Positions 26,520 to 35,828 of a DNA stretch of 64,000 bases are shown here, in pieces. Both the position numbers and the translations under genes were made by a program. This DNA is from Arsenicibacter rosenii. GTDB taxonomy: Bacteria; Bacteroidota; Bacteroidia; Cytophagales; Spirosomataceae. Within the stretch, counting starts at the first letter, position 1; each line of letters opens with the position of its first letter. The stretch lies in assembly GCF_001870735.1 (NCBI RefSeq), contig NZ_MORL01000008.1, positions 170,901-234,900 of the forward strand, read 5' to 3'. The notes below the pieces were generated by a model. That model was not told the DNA's origin, searched no databases, and saw nothing but the letters and a program-made list of their open reading frames with translations.

Positions 26520-28352
26520 TTACAGTGTCTCTACAGTACGTTTTACAAACGCTGTCAGATCGGCACCTGTCAGCATGTTTTGCGACAACAGTGCCAGATC
26601 ATACAACTGCTTCACCAGTTGTTTCTGACCCGCTTCGTCGCCTTGCTTCAGTACACGGTCGGCAAGCGGGTGGTTTGCGTTAACTACCAGATTGTACGTA
26701 ATCGGCATGACTCCGTAGAATGACTGCTCGCCGCTCAGCTGTGACATATCTTTCATCCGGCGCATAAACTCCGGTAAGGTAATGGTTACCGGCATTTCGT
26801 CGGCTGGCATTGCCTCTACGCTGACATTCAGACTCTTATTATCAAGCACTGTCTCAAACAGCTCTTTCAGCTTTGTCTGATCGGCTTCCGACAACACACT
26901 CTGATTCGCCAATCCTTTGTCAATCAGTTTATCCAGCGTATCAGCATCTACCCGCTTCAGGGACGTTTTTTCCAGCTTATACTCAAGGTGATTGATAAAG
27001 TGCGGATCGATCACCGTATCCAGCACCAATACATCATATCCGCGACGGGTTGCCGACTCGATATAGCCGTGCTGTGCTTTCTGATCTGTCGAATACAGCC
27101 AGATTGCGGCGTCATTTTTGTCTGTCTGGTTTGCCTGTACGTGCTCGCGGTATTCATCAAACGTATAGAATTTGCCTTCTGTGTTTTTGAGAAGGGCAAA
27201 CTCTTTGGCCTTGTCGTTGAATTTTTCGTCGCTGATGATCCCGTATTTGATAAACAATCCGATATCGTCAAACTTCTCTTCGAACGCCTTCCGGTCAGCT
27301 TTGAACAACTCTGTCAGTTTGTCGGCCACCTTACGGGTAATGTAGCCGTTGATCTTCTTCACGTTCGAATCTGCCTGCAGGAAGCTGCGCGATACGTTGA
27401 GAGGAATATCCGGCGAATCGATGACCCCGTGCAGCAACATCAGGAAGTCCGGTACAATGTCTTTCACTTCATCCGTAATGAACACCTGACGGCTGTACAG
27501 CTGGATTTTCTCCCGCTTCACATGGAAGTCGTTTTTCAGTTTCGGGAAGTACAATACCCCTGTCAGGTTAAACGGATAATCCACGTTCAGGTGAATCCAG
27601 AACAGTGGTTCTTCCGACATCGGGTAGAGTTCGCGGTAGAATTTCTTGTAGTCTTCGTCTGTCAGGTCAGCCGGGGCTTTAGTCCAGATCGGCGTTGCGT
27701 CGTTGATAATTTCACCATCGAACTCAATCGGTACAGGCAGGAACCGGCCGTATTTTTCCAGAATTGACCGGATGCGGGCCTTATTCAGGAATTCTTCCGA
27801 ATCAAGGGCAATGTGCAGAATCACATCTGTACCGCGTTCTGCCCGTTCTGCCGCCGAAATTTCGAATTCGGTTGAGCCATCACATACCCAGCGGGCAGCT
27901 TCCGCTCCTTCTTTGTACGAACGGGTAACAATTTCTACCTGCTCAGCAACCATAAAGGCAGAGTAGAAACCCAGACCAAAATGGCCGATGATGGCCCCCT
28001 TGTCGTCGACTTTGTCTTTATATTTCTCTAAGAACTCAGATGCCCCTGAGAAGGCAATCTGGTTAATGTATTTCTTAATCTCATCAGCAGTCATCCCGAT
28101 ACCCGAATCGCTGATGGTAATCGATTTGCCTTCTTCATCGACCGTTACCGTTACTTTCAGGTCGTCGCCGATTTCGCTGTTTACTTCGCCAAACGACGCC
28201 AGCTTTTTCAGTTTTTGTGTCGCATCAACGGCGTTGGAAACGAGCTCACGCAGGAAAATCTCATGGTCAGAGTACAGGAACTTCTTGATGATCGGAAAAA
28301 TATTTTCCGTGTGGATGGAAATTTGCCCCTTTTCTGTCTGTACGGCTTCCAT
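26520..28352 (-). CDS. htpG: Hsp90-family molecular chaperone HtpG
   Basis: Cytosolic ATP-dependent chaperone. N-terminal GHKL ATPase motifs: FLRELVSNAVDATQKL (box with the Mg-binding Asn), ISDSGIGMTADEIKKYIN, and IIGHFGLGFYSAFMVA. The middle domain carries GVIDSPDIPLNVSRSFLQ, and a C-terminal dimerisation domain follows. Length 610 aa is normal. I start at the ATG at 28352 (MEAVQTEKGQIS); the open frame reaches 28478 but the extra 42 residues are not part of the family and would overlap the divergent rhodanese gene. Confidence 0.96.
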   Translation of the reverse strand: MEAVQTEKGQISIHTENIFPIIKKFLYSDHEIFLRELVSNAVDATQKLKKLASFGEVNSEIGDDLKVTVTVDEEGKSITISDSGIGMTADEIKKYINQIAFSGASEFLEKYKDKVDDKGAIIGHFGLGFYSAFMVAEQVEIVTRSYKEGAEAARWVCDGSTEFEISAAERAERGTDVILHIALDSEEFLNKARIRSILEKYGRFLPVPIEFDGEIINDATPIWTKAPADLTDEDYKKFYRELYPMSEEPLFWIHLNVDYPFNLTGVLYFPKLKNDFHVKREKIQLYSRQVFITDEVKDIVPDFLMLLHGVIDSPDIPLNVSRSFLQADSNVKKINGYITRKVADKLTELFKADRKAFEEKFDDIGLFIKYGIISDEKFNDKAKEFALLKNTEGKFYTFDEYREHVQANQTDKNDAAIWLYSTDQKAQHGYIESATRRGYDVLVLDTVIDPHFINHLEYKLEKTSLKRVDADTLDKLIDKGLANQSVLSEADQTKLKELFETVLDNKSLNVSVEAMPADEMPVTITLPEFMRRMKDMSQLSGEQSFYGVMPITYNLVVNANHPLADRVLKQGDEAGQKQLVKQLYDLALLSQNMLTGADLTAFVKRTVETL

Positions 28353-28472
28353 AAAATGACTAATTGATTGGTTTAATACTGTGTTATTGGCCGACCGGCA
28401 ATTTTTGTTCCAGATCGCCCCTGGCTGACAGATTGGCAGAAACTTCCTGTTTGCGGCCCTTGTTTTAGCGGT

Positions 28473-28781
28473 ATGCAAGACAAACCTGCCTACAACGATA
28501 TATCACTGCCTGAACTGACGCAGTTACAGGACAATCCTGACACGGTTGTTATTGACGTCCGCGACGAATGGGAGTTTGATGAATTTAATATTGGTGGTCT
28601 CAACATTCCGTTGCCTGCTATCCGCGAGCGCAAAGGTGAGTTGACACGGTATGATACCCTGATTTTTATCTGTACGAATGGTGTGCGCAGCCGCATTGCC
28701 GCCAAAGATGCCTTACGCCAGCCGGAATTAAGTAAAAAAACGATCCTGCACCTTAACGGTGGTATTCTGGAAACCGAATAA
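28473..28781 (+). CDS. Single-domain rhodanese-like protein (102 aa)
   Basis: Sulfurtransferase-type rhodanese domain. VVIDVRDEWEFDEFNIGG is the conserved CH2A-like motif, and the active-site loop is FICTNGVRS with the likely catalytic Cys67. One complete domain with no signal peptide suggests a cytosolic carrier or sensor of sulfane sulfur. It is divergent from htpG, with 120 bp between starts, and converges with the bestrophin gene. Confidence 0.85.
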   Translation: MQDKPAYNDISLPELTQLQDNPDTVVIDVRDEWEFDEFNIGGLNIPLPAIRERKGELTRYDTLIFICTNGVRSRIAAKDALRQPELSKKTILHLNGGILETE

Positions 28782-28789
28782 GTACTGTA

Positions 28790-29719
28790 CTAGCTCACTA
28801 CCATAAAATCAGGGATAGCGGCCTGTTTTTCGACCTGTGGCAGGTAAATGCCGAAAATCTCGTGCACATTTACCCGCATCATCTGCGAAAGCTGGTTGAG
28901 GGGCAGGTTGTTGCGCTCCAGCCCGAACGGTTCCTCAATCTCCTCGCCTATCATTTCCAGCCCGACCATCACATACGATACCAACAACACAATCGGAATC
29001 GTCAGATAACCAAACTCCTCAATGATCGTAAAAGGCAATACGATCAGGTAGGCCGTGATAAAAAACTTGATGAAGAAATTATAGGAAAACGGAATGGGTG
29101 TACTTTTAATGCGCTCACAAATACCGTTGATGTCAAGTAACAGAATCAGGAGCGTATTCAGATTGATGGATTGCGCGTCGGAAATGGTGCCTTTCCTGTA
29201 GAGTTCTTCTGTACGGTTCCGTAACTGACTGACAACTCCGCCCGGTACATGGCTGCGTTTTTCCAGCTCGGCAATACCGCCGATGACGGCTTCATCCAGC
29301 TCAGTAAAATCGCGGGTGGCACGCAGGTGGTTTTTCAGTGCAAACGGAAAGTTAGAGATTGTCTTGGCAAAATAGAGCCGCTCTTCAATGGCTTCTTTTG
29401 GCAGGATGGCGTGATAAAGAACGGCCAGATTCCGGGTGGTGTTGACAAGAGCGCCCCATGTCCGGCGACCTTCATAAAAGCGGTCATAGGCCGTATTGGT
29501 GCGGAATAATAAGAGCAGGCTTAGCAGAATCCCCATAGCCCCGAAAAATTCGGCAGGCGTATACGAAAGCTTTATGTCGTAGAAAGTCAGTTCGGTGATG
29601 GTTACCGCTGTGACATATAATCCGACAAAGAATAAACGCTTAATCAGGGAAATAGCTGTTTTTCCCGTATGAAAATGCCAGATGGCCCGCAGCCAGTGAT
29701 GCCGGTTATAGAGAATCAT
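28790..29719 (-). CDS. Bestrophin family (UPF0187) membrane protein (309 aa)
   Basis: Bacterial bestrophin homologue; the family forms pentameric ion channels (anion or cation in bacteria). Typical start NRHHWLRAIWHFHTGKT, membrane segments LFFVGLYVTAVTITELTFY and FFGAMGILLSLLLLFRTN, the conserved FRTNTAYDRFYEGRRTWG motif near 80-97, and the C-terminal IEEPFGLERNNLPL segment. Start ATG 29719. Monocistronic in appearance, converging with the rhodanese gene 8 bp away. Confidence 0.92.
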   Translation of the reverse strand: MILYNRHHWLRAIWHFHTGKTAISLIKRLFFVGLYVTAVTITELTFYDIKLSYTPAEFFGAMGILLSLLLLFRTNTAYDRFYEGRRTWGALVNTTRNLAVLYHAILPKEAIEERLYFAKTISNFPFALKNHLRATRDFTELDEAVIGGIAELEKRSHVPGGVVSQLRNRTEELYRKGTISDAQSINLNTLLILLLDINGICERIKSTPIPFSYNFFIKFFITAYLIVLPFTIIEEFGYLTIPIVLLVSYVMVGLEMIGEEIEEPFGLERNNLPLNQLSQMMRVNVHEIFGIYLPQVEKQAAIPDFMVVS

Positions 29720-29739
29720 GTGCTAACGATGAGTGAATA

Positions 29740-29769
29740 AGTTTGTGGTCAGTATGCTAACCACAAACT
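29740..29769 (-). terminator. Hairpin after dapF
   Basis: AGTTTGTGGT and ACCACAAACT are perfect 10-bp arms around a 10-nt loop, directly after the dapF stop codon; a modest T-rich stretch follows on the minus strand. Confidence 0.65.
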
Positions 29770-29771
29770 CA

Positions 29772-30545
29772 TCAAACTGTTGCACTTCCCGTAAAAACCT
29801 GTTTGGCCGGTCCGGTCAGATAAATAGATTCGAAAGTAGCTTCACCTGTTTCTTCAAAAGATACACGGAGCTGTCCACCCAGTACTCTGATTGAAACCGG
29901 GCTTGGCAGACCGAATTGCTTGTAGGCTGTTAAAGCAGCGGCCGTTACGCCCGTACCGCATGAATAGGTTTCATCTTCAACCCCACGCTCATAGGTCCGG
30001 ACAAATAGCGTCTTGTCGGGCATAACCTGCACAAAATTCACGTTGGTCCCCCCTGGCTTAAAGGTGTCACTGTAGCGGATTTGTTTACCAACGCCTACAA
30101 CATCATACGATTCCAGATCATCGACAAACCGGACGACATGCGGAGAACCGGTATTCAGAAACGTGTAGTCCTGCTGCATATCCATTCCCGTCACGTTGCT
30201 CATTTTCAGAGATACGACATCGTCGGATACGCTGGCGGTATGTTCACCATCGACCGCAATAAAGCGCGTTGTATCGGTGAATATGCCGAGGTCATAGGCA
30301 AACTGCACAATACAACGTCCGCCGTTCCCACACATACTTCCTTCTGCTCCGTCGGCGTTGAAATAGATCATCCGGAAATCATAGTCGGGGTCTACACGCA
30401 GCAAAATCAGGCCATCGGCACCGATGCCAAACCGACGGTCACACAGACGGGCAATTAATGCCTGGTCACCGGCCGGAAAATTGTCGGCGCGGTCATCGAT
30501 CATAACAAAATCGTTGCCTGTCCCCTGGTATTTGTAGAAGTTCAT
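29772..30545 (-). CDS. dapF: Diaminopimelate epimerase
   Basis: Interconverts LL- and meso-diaminopimelate for lysine and peptidoglycan synthesis. Both catalytic cysteines are seen: MCGNGGRC (C72) and SCGTGVTA (C196). The N-terminal FYKYQGTGNDFVMIDDR and substrate-binding FNADGAEGS are also present. Length 257 aa is normal. Downstream of rplS on the same strand, with a weak hairpin between them. Confidence 0.97.
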   Translation of the reverse strand: MNFYKYQGTGNDFVMIDDRADNFPAGDQALIARLCDRRFGIGADGLILLRVDPDYDFRMIYFNADGAEGSMCGNGGRCIVQFAYDLGIFTDTTRFIAVDGEHTASVSDDVVSLKMSNVTGMDMQQDYTFLNTGSPHVVRFVDDLESYDVVGVGKQIRYSDTFKPGGTNVNFVQVMPDKTLFVRTYERGVEDETYSCGTGVTAAALTAYKQFGLPSPVSIRVLGGQLRVSFEETGEATFESIYLTGPAKQVFTGSATV

Positions 30546-30552
30546 AGGAAAA

Positions 30553-30583
30553 ATAAAAGCCGTCCTTTCAGACAGCTTTATAT
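30553..30583 (-). terminator. Weak hairpin after rplS
   Basis: AAAGC(C)GTC pairs with GAC(A)GCTTT around a short loop, with A-rich and T-rich flanks. The interrupted stem suggests partial termination before dapF. Confidence 0.4.
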
Positions 30584-30605
30584 AAGTTGGTAGTGCTGGC
30601 TAGTA

Positions 30606-30971
30606 CTATGCTTTTTTAACTTTACGCTCTTTAACGCGTGCAGCTTTACCTTGACGGCCACGGAGATAGAACAACCGGGCGCGGCGTACTTTACCAAGAC
30701 GAACTACTTCGATTTTCTCGATGTTTGGCGACAGCAGCGGGAATGTACGCTCTACACCAATACCGTTAGAAACCTTGCGAACGCTGAACGTTTCGCCATT
30801 TGTGTTTGGGTTACGGCGTTGGATAACCGTACCTGTAAAGACCTGAATCCGCTCTTTGTTACCTTCGCGGATTTTCACGTGCACATTAACTGTATCACCG
30901 GCACGAAACTCTGGCAGTTCGCTGCGACGTGATGCGTTTTCAGCCTCTACCAATTTAATCAGTTCATTCAT
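30606..30971 (-). CDS. rplS: 50S ribosomal protein L19
   Basis: Large-subunit ribosomal protein at the subunit interface. Start [20 protein letters not shown], then [22 protein letters not shown] and [17 protein letters not shown]-like core ([13 protein letters not shown]), [20 protein letters not shown] and the basic C-terminus [20 protein letters not shown]. 121 aa is standard. An upstream TATATTTG (31045-31052, minus strand) fits the -7 element. The short leader between it and the ATG contains GC-rich complementary stretches that could form a hairpin. Confidence 0.97.
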   Translation of the reverse strand: MNELIKLVEAENASRRSELPEFRAGDTVNVHVKIREGNKERIQVFTGTVIQRRNPNTNGETFSVRKVSNGIGVERTFPLLSPNIEKIEVVRLGKVRRARLFYLRGRQGKAARVKERKVKKA

Positions 30972-31044
30972 GACTGTATATATCGTCAGATAGGAATTTA
31001 CGTCGGACCACTCCGGCTACCCGGTGCCGAAGCGAAATGAGCCG

Positions 31045-31052
31045 CAAATATA
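31045..31052 (-). promoter_or_regulatory. Probable -7 promoter element of rplS
   Basis: Minus-strand TATATTTG matches TAnnTTTG exactly. A TTTTA tract about 19 nt upstream may serve as the -33 element. It lies 74 bp before the rplS ATG. Confidence 0.45.
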
Positions 31053-31202
31053 GCCGTTTTTTCGGTAGGATAAAATCTCACCGTATTAATTTCTTGAATA
31101 ACTGATGGATAAGTTGGTGAAATAAGCGTACAGCTTGTACAGTTGGCTTGTTTTTAACTAATTGCTATTCTAAATAAACCTTTTGTTTCCGCATAATCAC
31201 GC

Positions 31203-32705
31203 ATGAAAATACTTAATATCGATCAGATACACGCGCTTGATCAGTATACTATTCAACATGAACCGATCGCTCCGATTAACCTCATGGAACGCGCTGCCCA
31301 GGCCTTTGTTAACTGGTATGGCGTGCGTTTTTCATCGAACCGGCCCGTTAAGGTTTTCTGTGGTTTAGGCAACAACGGAGGCGATGGCATGGCCATTGCA
31401 CGGTTGCTGATCCAGCTCGATTATCAGGTTGAGGTGTATGTGGTGCGCTACGCTCCGCGTGAATCCGACGATTTTGCCCATAACCACCGGCGATTAAAAT
31501 TGCTTACAGCCCCCATCTACATCGAACAGCCTCATGATATTCCGGCGCTCCGGCACCATGAGATCGTGATTGATGCGATTCTGGGTTCGGGCCTGTCGCG
31601 CCCGACGGAGGGAATAATTAAAGAAGTGATCCAGGGGATCAACCGGTCTCCGGCTACGGTCATTGCCGTTGATATTGCCAGCGGCTTGTATGCCGACCAG
31701 CCCAATCAGGCAGAAGATATCATTATTGAACCGGATTATACCGTCACCTTTCAGCTGCCGAAGCTGGGGCTGCTGCTTCCCAAAAACGAACGGTTTGTCG
31801 GCGAATGGCATATTGTTAATGTCCAGCTCCATCAACGCTTTATCGACCAGGCCCCGACATCCTATTACTATACCATGCCGGAAGAGGCCCGGCTGCTGAT
31901 CCGGAAACGGAACCGCCATGCAAACAAGGGGACATTCGGGCATGCGCTGCTTCTGGCGGGCAGTTATGGCAAGGTTGGCGCGGCTGTCCTGGCGGCCAAA
32001 GCCTGTTTACGCTCCGGTGTAGGGTTATTAACTGTCCAGACGCCTTTATGTGGTTACAGCGTCATACAAACGGCTGTCCCCGAAGCTATGTGTCTGCCGG
32101 ATACCCATCCGTATGTCCTGACGGGGCATACCGAAGTCGATAACCTCCCCCCGAACAATTACGCCGCCATTGGCATCGGCCCGGGCATTGGTAAGGCGCC
32201 GGAAACACTGGCGATGCTCCGCGATATTCTGACTACGATCCGGAAACCGATGGTCATTGATGCAGATGCCCTGAATCTGCTCGCCGCTAACCGTGACCTG
32301 CTGGGCCTATTGCCCGAACGCAGTATTCTGACACCGCATCCGAAAGAATTTGAGCGGCTGACCCAGCGCTGGCAAAACGATTATGATAAACTGGAAATTC
32401 TTCAGGACTTCGCCCGCCGTTTCCGGATCGTGGTGGTATTGAAAGGTGCCCATACGGCTATCGCAACTCCTGAAGGTGACATTCACTTCAACTCAACCGG
32501 AAACCCCGGACTCAGCACCGGCGGTACCGGCGATGTGCTGACTGGGGTACTGACTGCTCTTCTGGCCCAGGGTTACGACCCGGTTGAAGCGGCGGTTCTG
32601 GGTGTTTTCAGCCATGGTCTGGCTGGTGATCATGCCGCAGACGCCCGCGGCCAGATTGGTATGGTGGCCTCTGATGTGATCGATTCATTACGTTGGGAGA
32701 ACTAA
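31203..32705 (+). CDS. nnr: Bifunctional NAD(P)H-hydrate epimerase/dehydratase (500 aa)
   Basis: Repairs hydrated NADH/NADPH. The N-terminal epimerase (YjeF_N) domain, residues 1-210, shows FCGLGNNGGDGMAIAR and IDAILGSGLSRP. The C-terminal ADP/ATP-dependent dehydratase (carbohydrate-kinase-like), about 225-500, shows VLAAKACLRSGVGLLTVQ, VIDADALNLLA, LTPHPKEFERL and the key STGGTGDVLTGVL. The fused form is common in bacteria. Single gene with a terminator after it. Confidence 0.95.
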   Translation: MKILNIDQIHALDQYTIQHEPIAPINLMERAAQAFVNWYGVRFSSNRPVKVFCGLGNNGGDGMAIARLLIQLDYQVEVYVVRYAPRESDDFAHNHRRLKLLTAPIYIEQPHDIPALRHHEIVIDAILGSGLSRPTEGIIKEVIQGINRSPATVIAVDIASGLYADQPNQAEDIIIEPDYTVTFQLPKLGLLLPKNERFVGEWHIVNVQLHQRFIDQAPTSYYYTMPEEARLLIRKRNRHANKGTFGHALLLAGSYGKVGAAVLAAKACLRSGVGLLTVQTPLCGYSVIQTAVPEAMCLPDTHPYVLTGHTEVDNLPPNNYAAIGIGPGIGKAPETLAMLRDILTTIRKPMVIDADALNLLAANRDLLGLLPERSILTPHPKEFERLTQRWQNDYDKLEILQDFARRFRIVVVLKGAHTAIATPEGDIHFNSTGNPGLSTGGTGDVLTGVLTALLAQGYDPVEAAVLGVFSHGLAGDHAADARGQIGMVASDVIDSLRWEN

Positions 32706-32749
32706 GCCATACACCTATATATCAGCCCCTTACATTTATAACACTAAGG

Positions 32750-32796
32750 GGAGTGTAGAAATTTCTGCCACATCTGTAGGCTTTTTTCTACACTCC
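32750..32796 (+). terminator. Terminator after the NAD(P)HX repair gene
   Basis: GGAGTGTAGAAA (32750-32761) and TTTCTACACTCC (32785-32796) form a perfect 12-bp stem. The region from here to 32966 holds no gene that I recognise. Confidence 0.65.
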
Positions 32797-32966
32797 TCTC
32801 AATGCATCCCATCTACCAGCGAGTTCTTTTATGTCAGCAAGCCTCCCTCTGTAAAGCCTGCAACCGTATTTCTACCTGCATGCTAAATTCCGTAGTTGTA
32901 CGCTAAAATATTTGCTTTGATGGCACAAATTTTGTCCCGTAGCAAATACTAAATCGATACGTATAT

Positions 32967-33131
32967 ATGAAAAATTTGGCGCAACGAGACTGGAGGAATA
33001 ACCGCTCTTCGAAAAAAGCGGCGCAAGGTCTGGATCAGACTGTGGCATTGGGGGGAGTTACGCTGGCGTTATTCACCTATATCCTTTACCATTTCATTTA
33101 CCCGTTACTATCCAAAGGTTTACTATGGTAG
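32967..33131 (+). CDS. Small single-pass membrane protein candidate (54 aa)
   Basis: ATG at 32967, stop TAG at 33129-33131. The product starts MKNLAQRDWRNNRSSKKAAQ (basic, soluble), then one hydrophobic segment (TVALGGVTLALFTYILYHFI) and a short tail YPLLSKGLLW. The arrangement of positive N-terminus and one helix is what a real small membrane protein looks like, and the codons resemble those of neighbouring genes. The stop lies 8 bp from the convergent feoB stop. No family recognised; a relation to iron transport would be only by position. Confidence 0.5.
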   Translation: MKNLAQRDWRNNRSSKKAAQGLDQTVALGGVTLALFTYILYHFIYPLLSKGLLW

Positions 33132-33139
33132 ATTGATTA

Positions 33140-35314
33140 CTACCGGAATAGCTGATATACAGCAAACGCTGACATATACGCCAGGCCCGTCATATACAGT
33201 AACTGTATGGCGGGCCATTTCCATTCTTTAGTCTCCCGATAAGTCGTTGCGATGGTACTCATACACATCATCGCAAATACGTAAAATACCAGTAATGAAT
33301 AGGCTAAGGCTGGAGTATACATCACCCCGCCGGTCTCCGGATTCCGCTCAGCCTGTAGCCGTTCCCGAACGGTTGATTCGTCGTCTGCATCACTGCCCCC
33401 AATGCTGTAAATGGTAGCCATTGTTCCCACAAAGACCTCGCGGGCAGCAAACGAACTGAGCAGGGCAATTCCGATTTTCCAGTCGTAACCCAGTGGTTTA
33501 ATAGCCGGTTCAATCACGTGGCCAAACCGGCCGGCATACGATGCCTCCAGCCGTTCCGAGGCTACATGCCCGTCGATGGCTGCTGCCGGCTGTCCGGCAT
33601 ACTGCTGACGGGCTTTTGCTTCGGCCTGATCCAGCGAATCGCCCGGGCCATAGCTGGCCAGCACCCAAAGCACAATTGAAATGGCAACAATAACCCGGCC
33701 TGCTTCCCAGACAAACGCCCGTACGCTCTCCCATACAGTCAGGCCCACGTGATTCCAGCGGGGCATTTTAAACGTCGGCAGTTCCATGATAAAGAAACTC
33801 CGTTCGTTTACCCGAAGCAGTTTCTTGAAGACCCATGCGGCCAATAAGGCTGCCACAAGACCAAGCAGGTATAAACCCATTAATACCAGGCCCTGCAGAT
33901 TCAGGAAACCAAGCACATGCTGATCAGGTACGACCAGGGCAATCAAAATCGTATAAATCGGCAAACGGGCCGAACAGCTCATCAGCGGCGTGACCATAAT
34001 GGTAATCAGACGCTCACGGCGGGTACCAATGCTGCGGGTCGCCATAATGGCCGGAACAGCACAGGCTACCCCGGAAATCAGCGGCACTACGCTCCGTCCG
34101 TTAAGGCCGAAGCGACGCATAATCCGGTCCATCAGAATCATTACCCGCGACATATATCCGGACTCCTCCAGGATAGAAATCAACAGAAATAAGGCTGCTA
34201 TCTGCGGAATAAACACCAATACGCCACCAATACCGGCCAGAATACCATCCGTTAGTAAATCGGTGAAAGCCCCCGGGGGCAAACTTTCTTTCAGGGCGCC
34301 GTTCAGATAGGCTACTCCTTCGTCGATGGCATCCATGAAAGGCTGAGCCCAGGCAAAAATCGCCTGAAAAATCAGAAGCAGTATCAGCGCAAAGAAAATA
34401 TACCCGCCTACCGGATGCATCAGAACACGGTCCATCTTCTGGCTCCATGTCGGCTGGTTTAGTGGCCGGCTGTCGGTTACCGCATCGGTCACCACTGCGG
34501 CAATCCGCTGATAGCGCTGAATGGTTTCTTTGGCCTGAAATTCGGTTTCGACAAACTGATGCTTATCAATAATTTCATCCAGACCGACCCGCTGTGACGG
34601 ATTCAGAAACGAAAACCCGTCGTGCTGGATGATATATTGCAGCGCAAGGTAATTATTCGTAAGCCCGTACCGGGCCTTTGTATCATCAATTAAACCAGCC
34701 ACATCCTGTGCCGGATCAAAGAAAAGGCGTTCAGGCAGCGTAGGCTGACGTAACTGACCGATAACTGCTTTTTTCAACAGATCAAGGCCTTCACCCGTAC
34801 GGGCATTGACGCGGACAACCGGTACACCAAGCCGCATGGCCAGCTTTACGGCATTTACTTCCTGATGCTGCTGTTTGGCTACATCCAGCATATTCAGAGC
34901 CAGCACAACCGGAACCCCTAAATCGGTAATCTGGGTGAACAGCAGCAGGTTCCGGCGAATATTTGATGAATCGACGACAACAACGGCAACATCCGGATAA
35001 TCCGGGTGAACGGGATTAGCCAGAATATCAGTTACAATCTGTTCGTCAGGAGATTTAGGGTAGATGGAGTAAACACCGGGGAGGTCAATGACGGTGGCCT
35101 CAGTCTGGACATCGAGCATGCAGGTACCCGACTTTTTGTCGACCGTTACGCCCGGGAAATTTCCGGTTTTCTGCCGTAAACCGGTTAACTGATTAAATAA
35201 GGAGGACTTTCCAGCGTTAGGATTACCAATTAAAGCTAATACAGGCGACGCTTTCAATGAATCTATCCGGGAAGACCTGGCCGGTTGTAGTCCGGCCGGT
35301 TCACGACTCGACAT
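33140..35314 (-). CDS. feoB: Ferrous iron transporter FeoB
   Basis: Inner-membrane Fe(II) transporter with a cytosolic G domain. G1 LIGNPNAGKSSLF at residues 29-40, G3 VIDLPGVYS, G4 LALNMLDVA. The membrane part contains the two Gate motifs: SGVACAVPAIMATRS (Cys in Gate I) and MSCSARLPIYTILI. There is a long loop around residues 570-615 before Gate-II-type helices. Length 724 aa is normal. feoA lies 12 bp upstream on the same strand, forming a feoAB operon. No Fur box was identified with confidence upstream. Confidence 0.97.
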   Translation of the reverse strand: MSSREPAGLQPARSSRIDSLKASPVLALIGNPNAGKSSLFNQLTGLRQKTGNFPGVTVDKKSGTCMLDVQTEATVIDLPGVYSIYPKSPDEQIVTDILANPVHPDYPDVAVVVVDSSNIRRNLLLFTQITDLGVPVVLALNMLDVAKQQHQEVNAVKLAMRLGVPVVRVNARTGEGLDLLKKAVIGQLRQPTLPERLFFDPAQDVAGLIDDTKARYGLTNNYLALQYIIQHDGFSFLNPSQRVGLDEIIDKHQFVETEFQAKETIQRYQRIAAVVTDAVTDSRPLNQPTWSQKMDRVLMHPVGGYIFFALILLLIFQAIFAWAQPFMDAIDEGVAYLNGALKESLPPGAFTDLLTDGILAGIGGVLVFIPQIAALFLLISILEESGYMSRVMILMDRIMRRFGLNGRSVVPLISGVACAVPAIMATRSIGTRRERLITIMVTPLMSCSARLPIYTILIALVVPDQHVLGFLNLQGLVLMGLYLLGLVAALLAAWVFKKLLRVNERSFFIMELPTFKMPRWNHVGLTVWESVRAFVWEAGRVIVAISIVLWVLASYGPGDSLDQAEAKARQQYAGQPAAAIDGHVASERLEASYAGRFGHVIEPAIKPLGYDWKIGIALLSSFAAREVFVGTMATIYSIGGSDADDESTVRERLQAERNPETGGVMYTPALAYSLLVFYVFAMMCMSTIATTYRETKEWKWPAIQLLYMTGLAYMSAFAVYQLFR

Positions 35315-35326
35315 AATTACATTCCT

Positions 35327-35551
35327 TTACTCTACCAGAATCGTGGCAGCCTCAGACTTCCGCATCGATAAGCAGTAGCCTGATACATTTAAACAAATCG
35401 GATCACCAAGCGGAGCTTTGCAGTGTAAACATACCTCCGCACCAGGCAGACAACCCATTTCCAGCAACTTCAAAGACATCCATTGATCATTAAATGACTT
35501 AATGGTGGCTCTTTCTCCAATTTTCAGGTCAGCTACACTTCTTTTGCTCAT
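35327..35551 (-). CDS. feoA: FeoA SH3-like regulator of Fe(II) uptake (74 aa)
   Basis: Small SH3-like protein that works with FeoB. Typical pattern: LKIGERATIKSF, LKLLEMGCLPGAEVCL, PLGDPICLNVSGYCLSMRKSEA. Length is normal. First gene of the feoAB operon, divergent from ccmB with 277 bp between starts. Confidence 0.93.
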   Translation of the reverse strand: MSKRSVADLKIGERATIKSFNDQWMSLKLLEMGCLPGAEVCLHCKAPLGDPICLNVSGYCLSMRKSEAATILVE

Positions 35552-35759
35552 GTTGGTAGTCAGTTGGTGTCCGTCAGGGTAAAAAATAAGCCTTAGAACT
35601 ATTTAGACTCATTCAAATTAACGCAATTTTACGGCAGAAAGTTTGTTTTACCAAACTTTACCGGAATTATTCCTCCATGATCTTAATCAGTATGCCGGCA
35701 GGTATCTCCGCTGACCACAATCACCTGCGAAATCTCCCCCTACCGATTGCTTTTTGTCG

Positions 35760-35767
35760 TATTTTTG
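35760..35767 (+). promoter_or_regulatory. Possible -7 element upstream of the ccm genes
   Basis: TATTTTTG fits TAnnTTTG, 62 bp before the ccmB ATG; no clear -33 TTTG at the right distance. Confidence 0.3.
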
Positions 35768-35828
35768 TAGTCAATAGTACCTAAAGCGGGTAACAAGTTT
35801 TAGGATAACGACTTTTGATACAGGGTCT

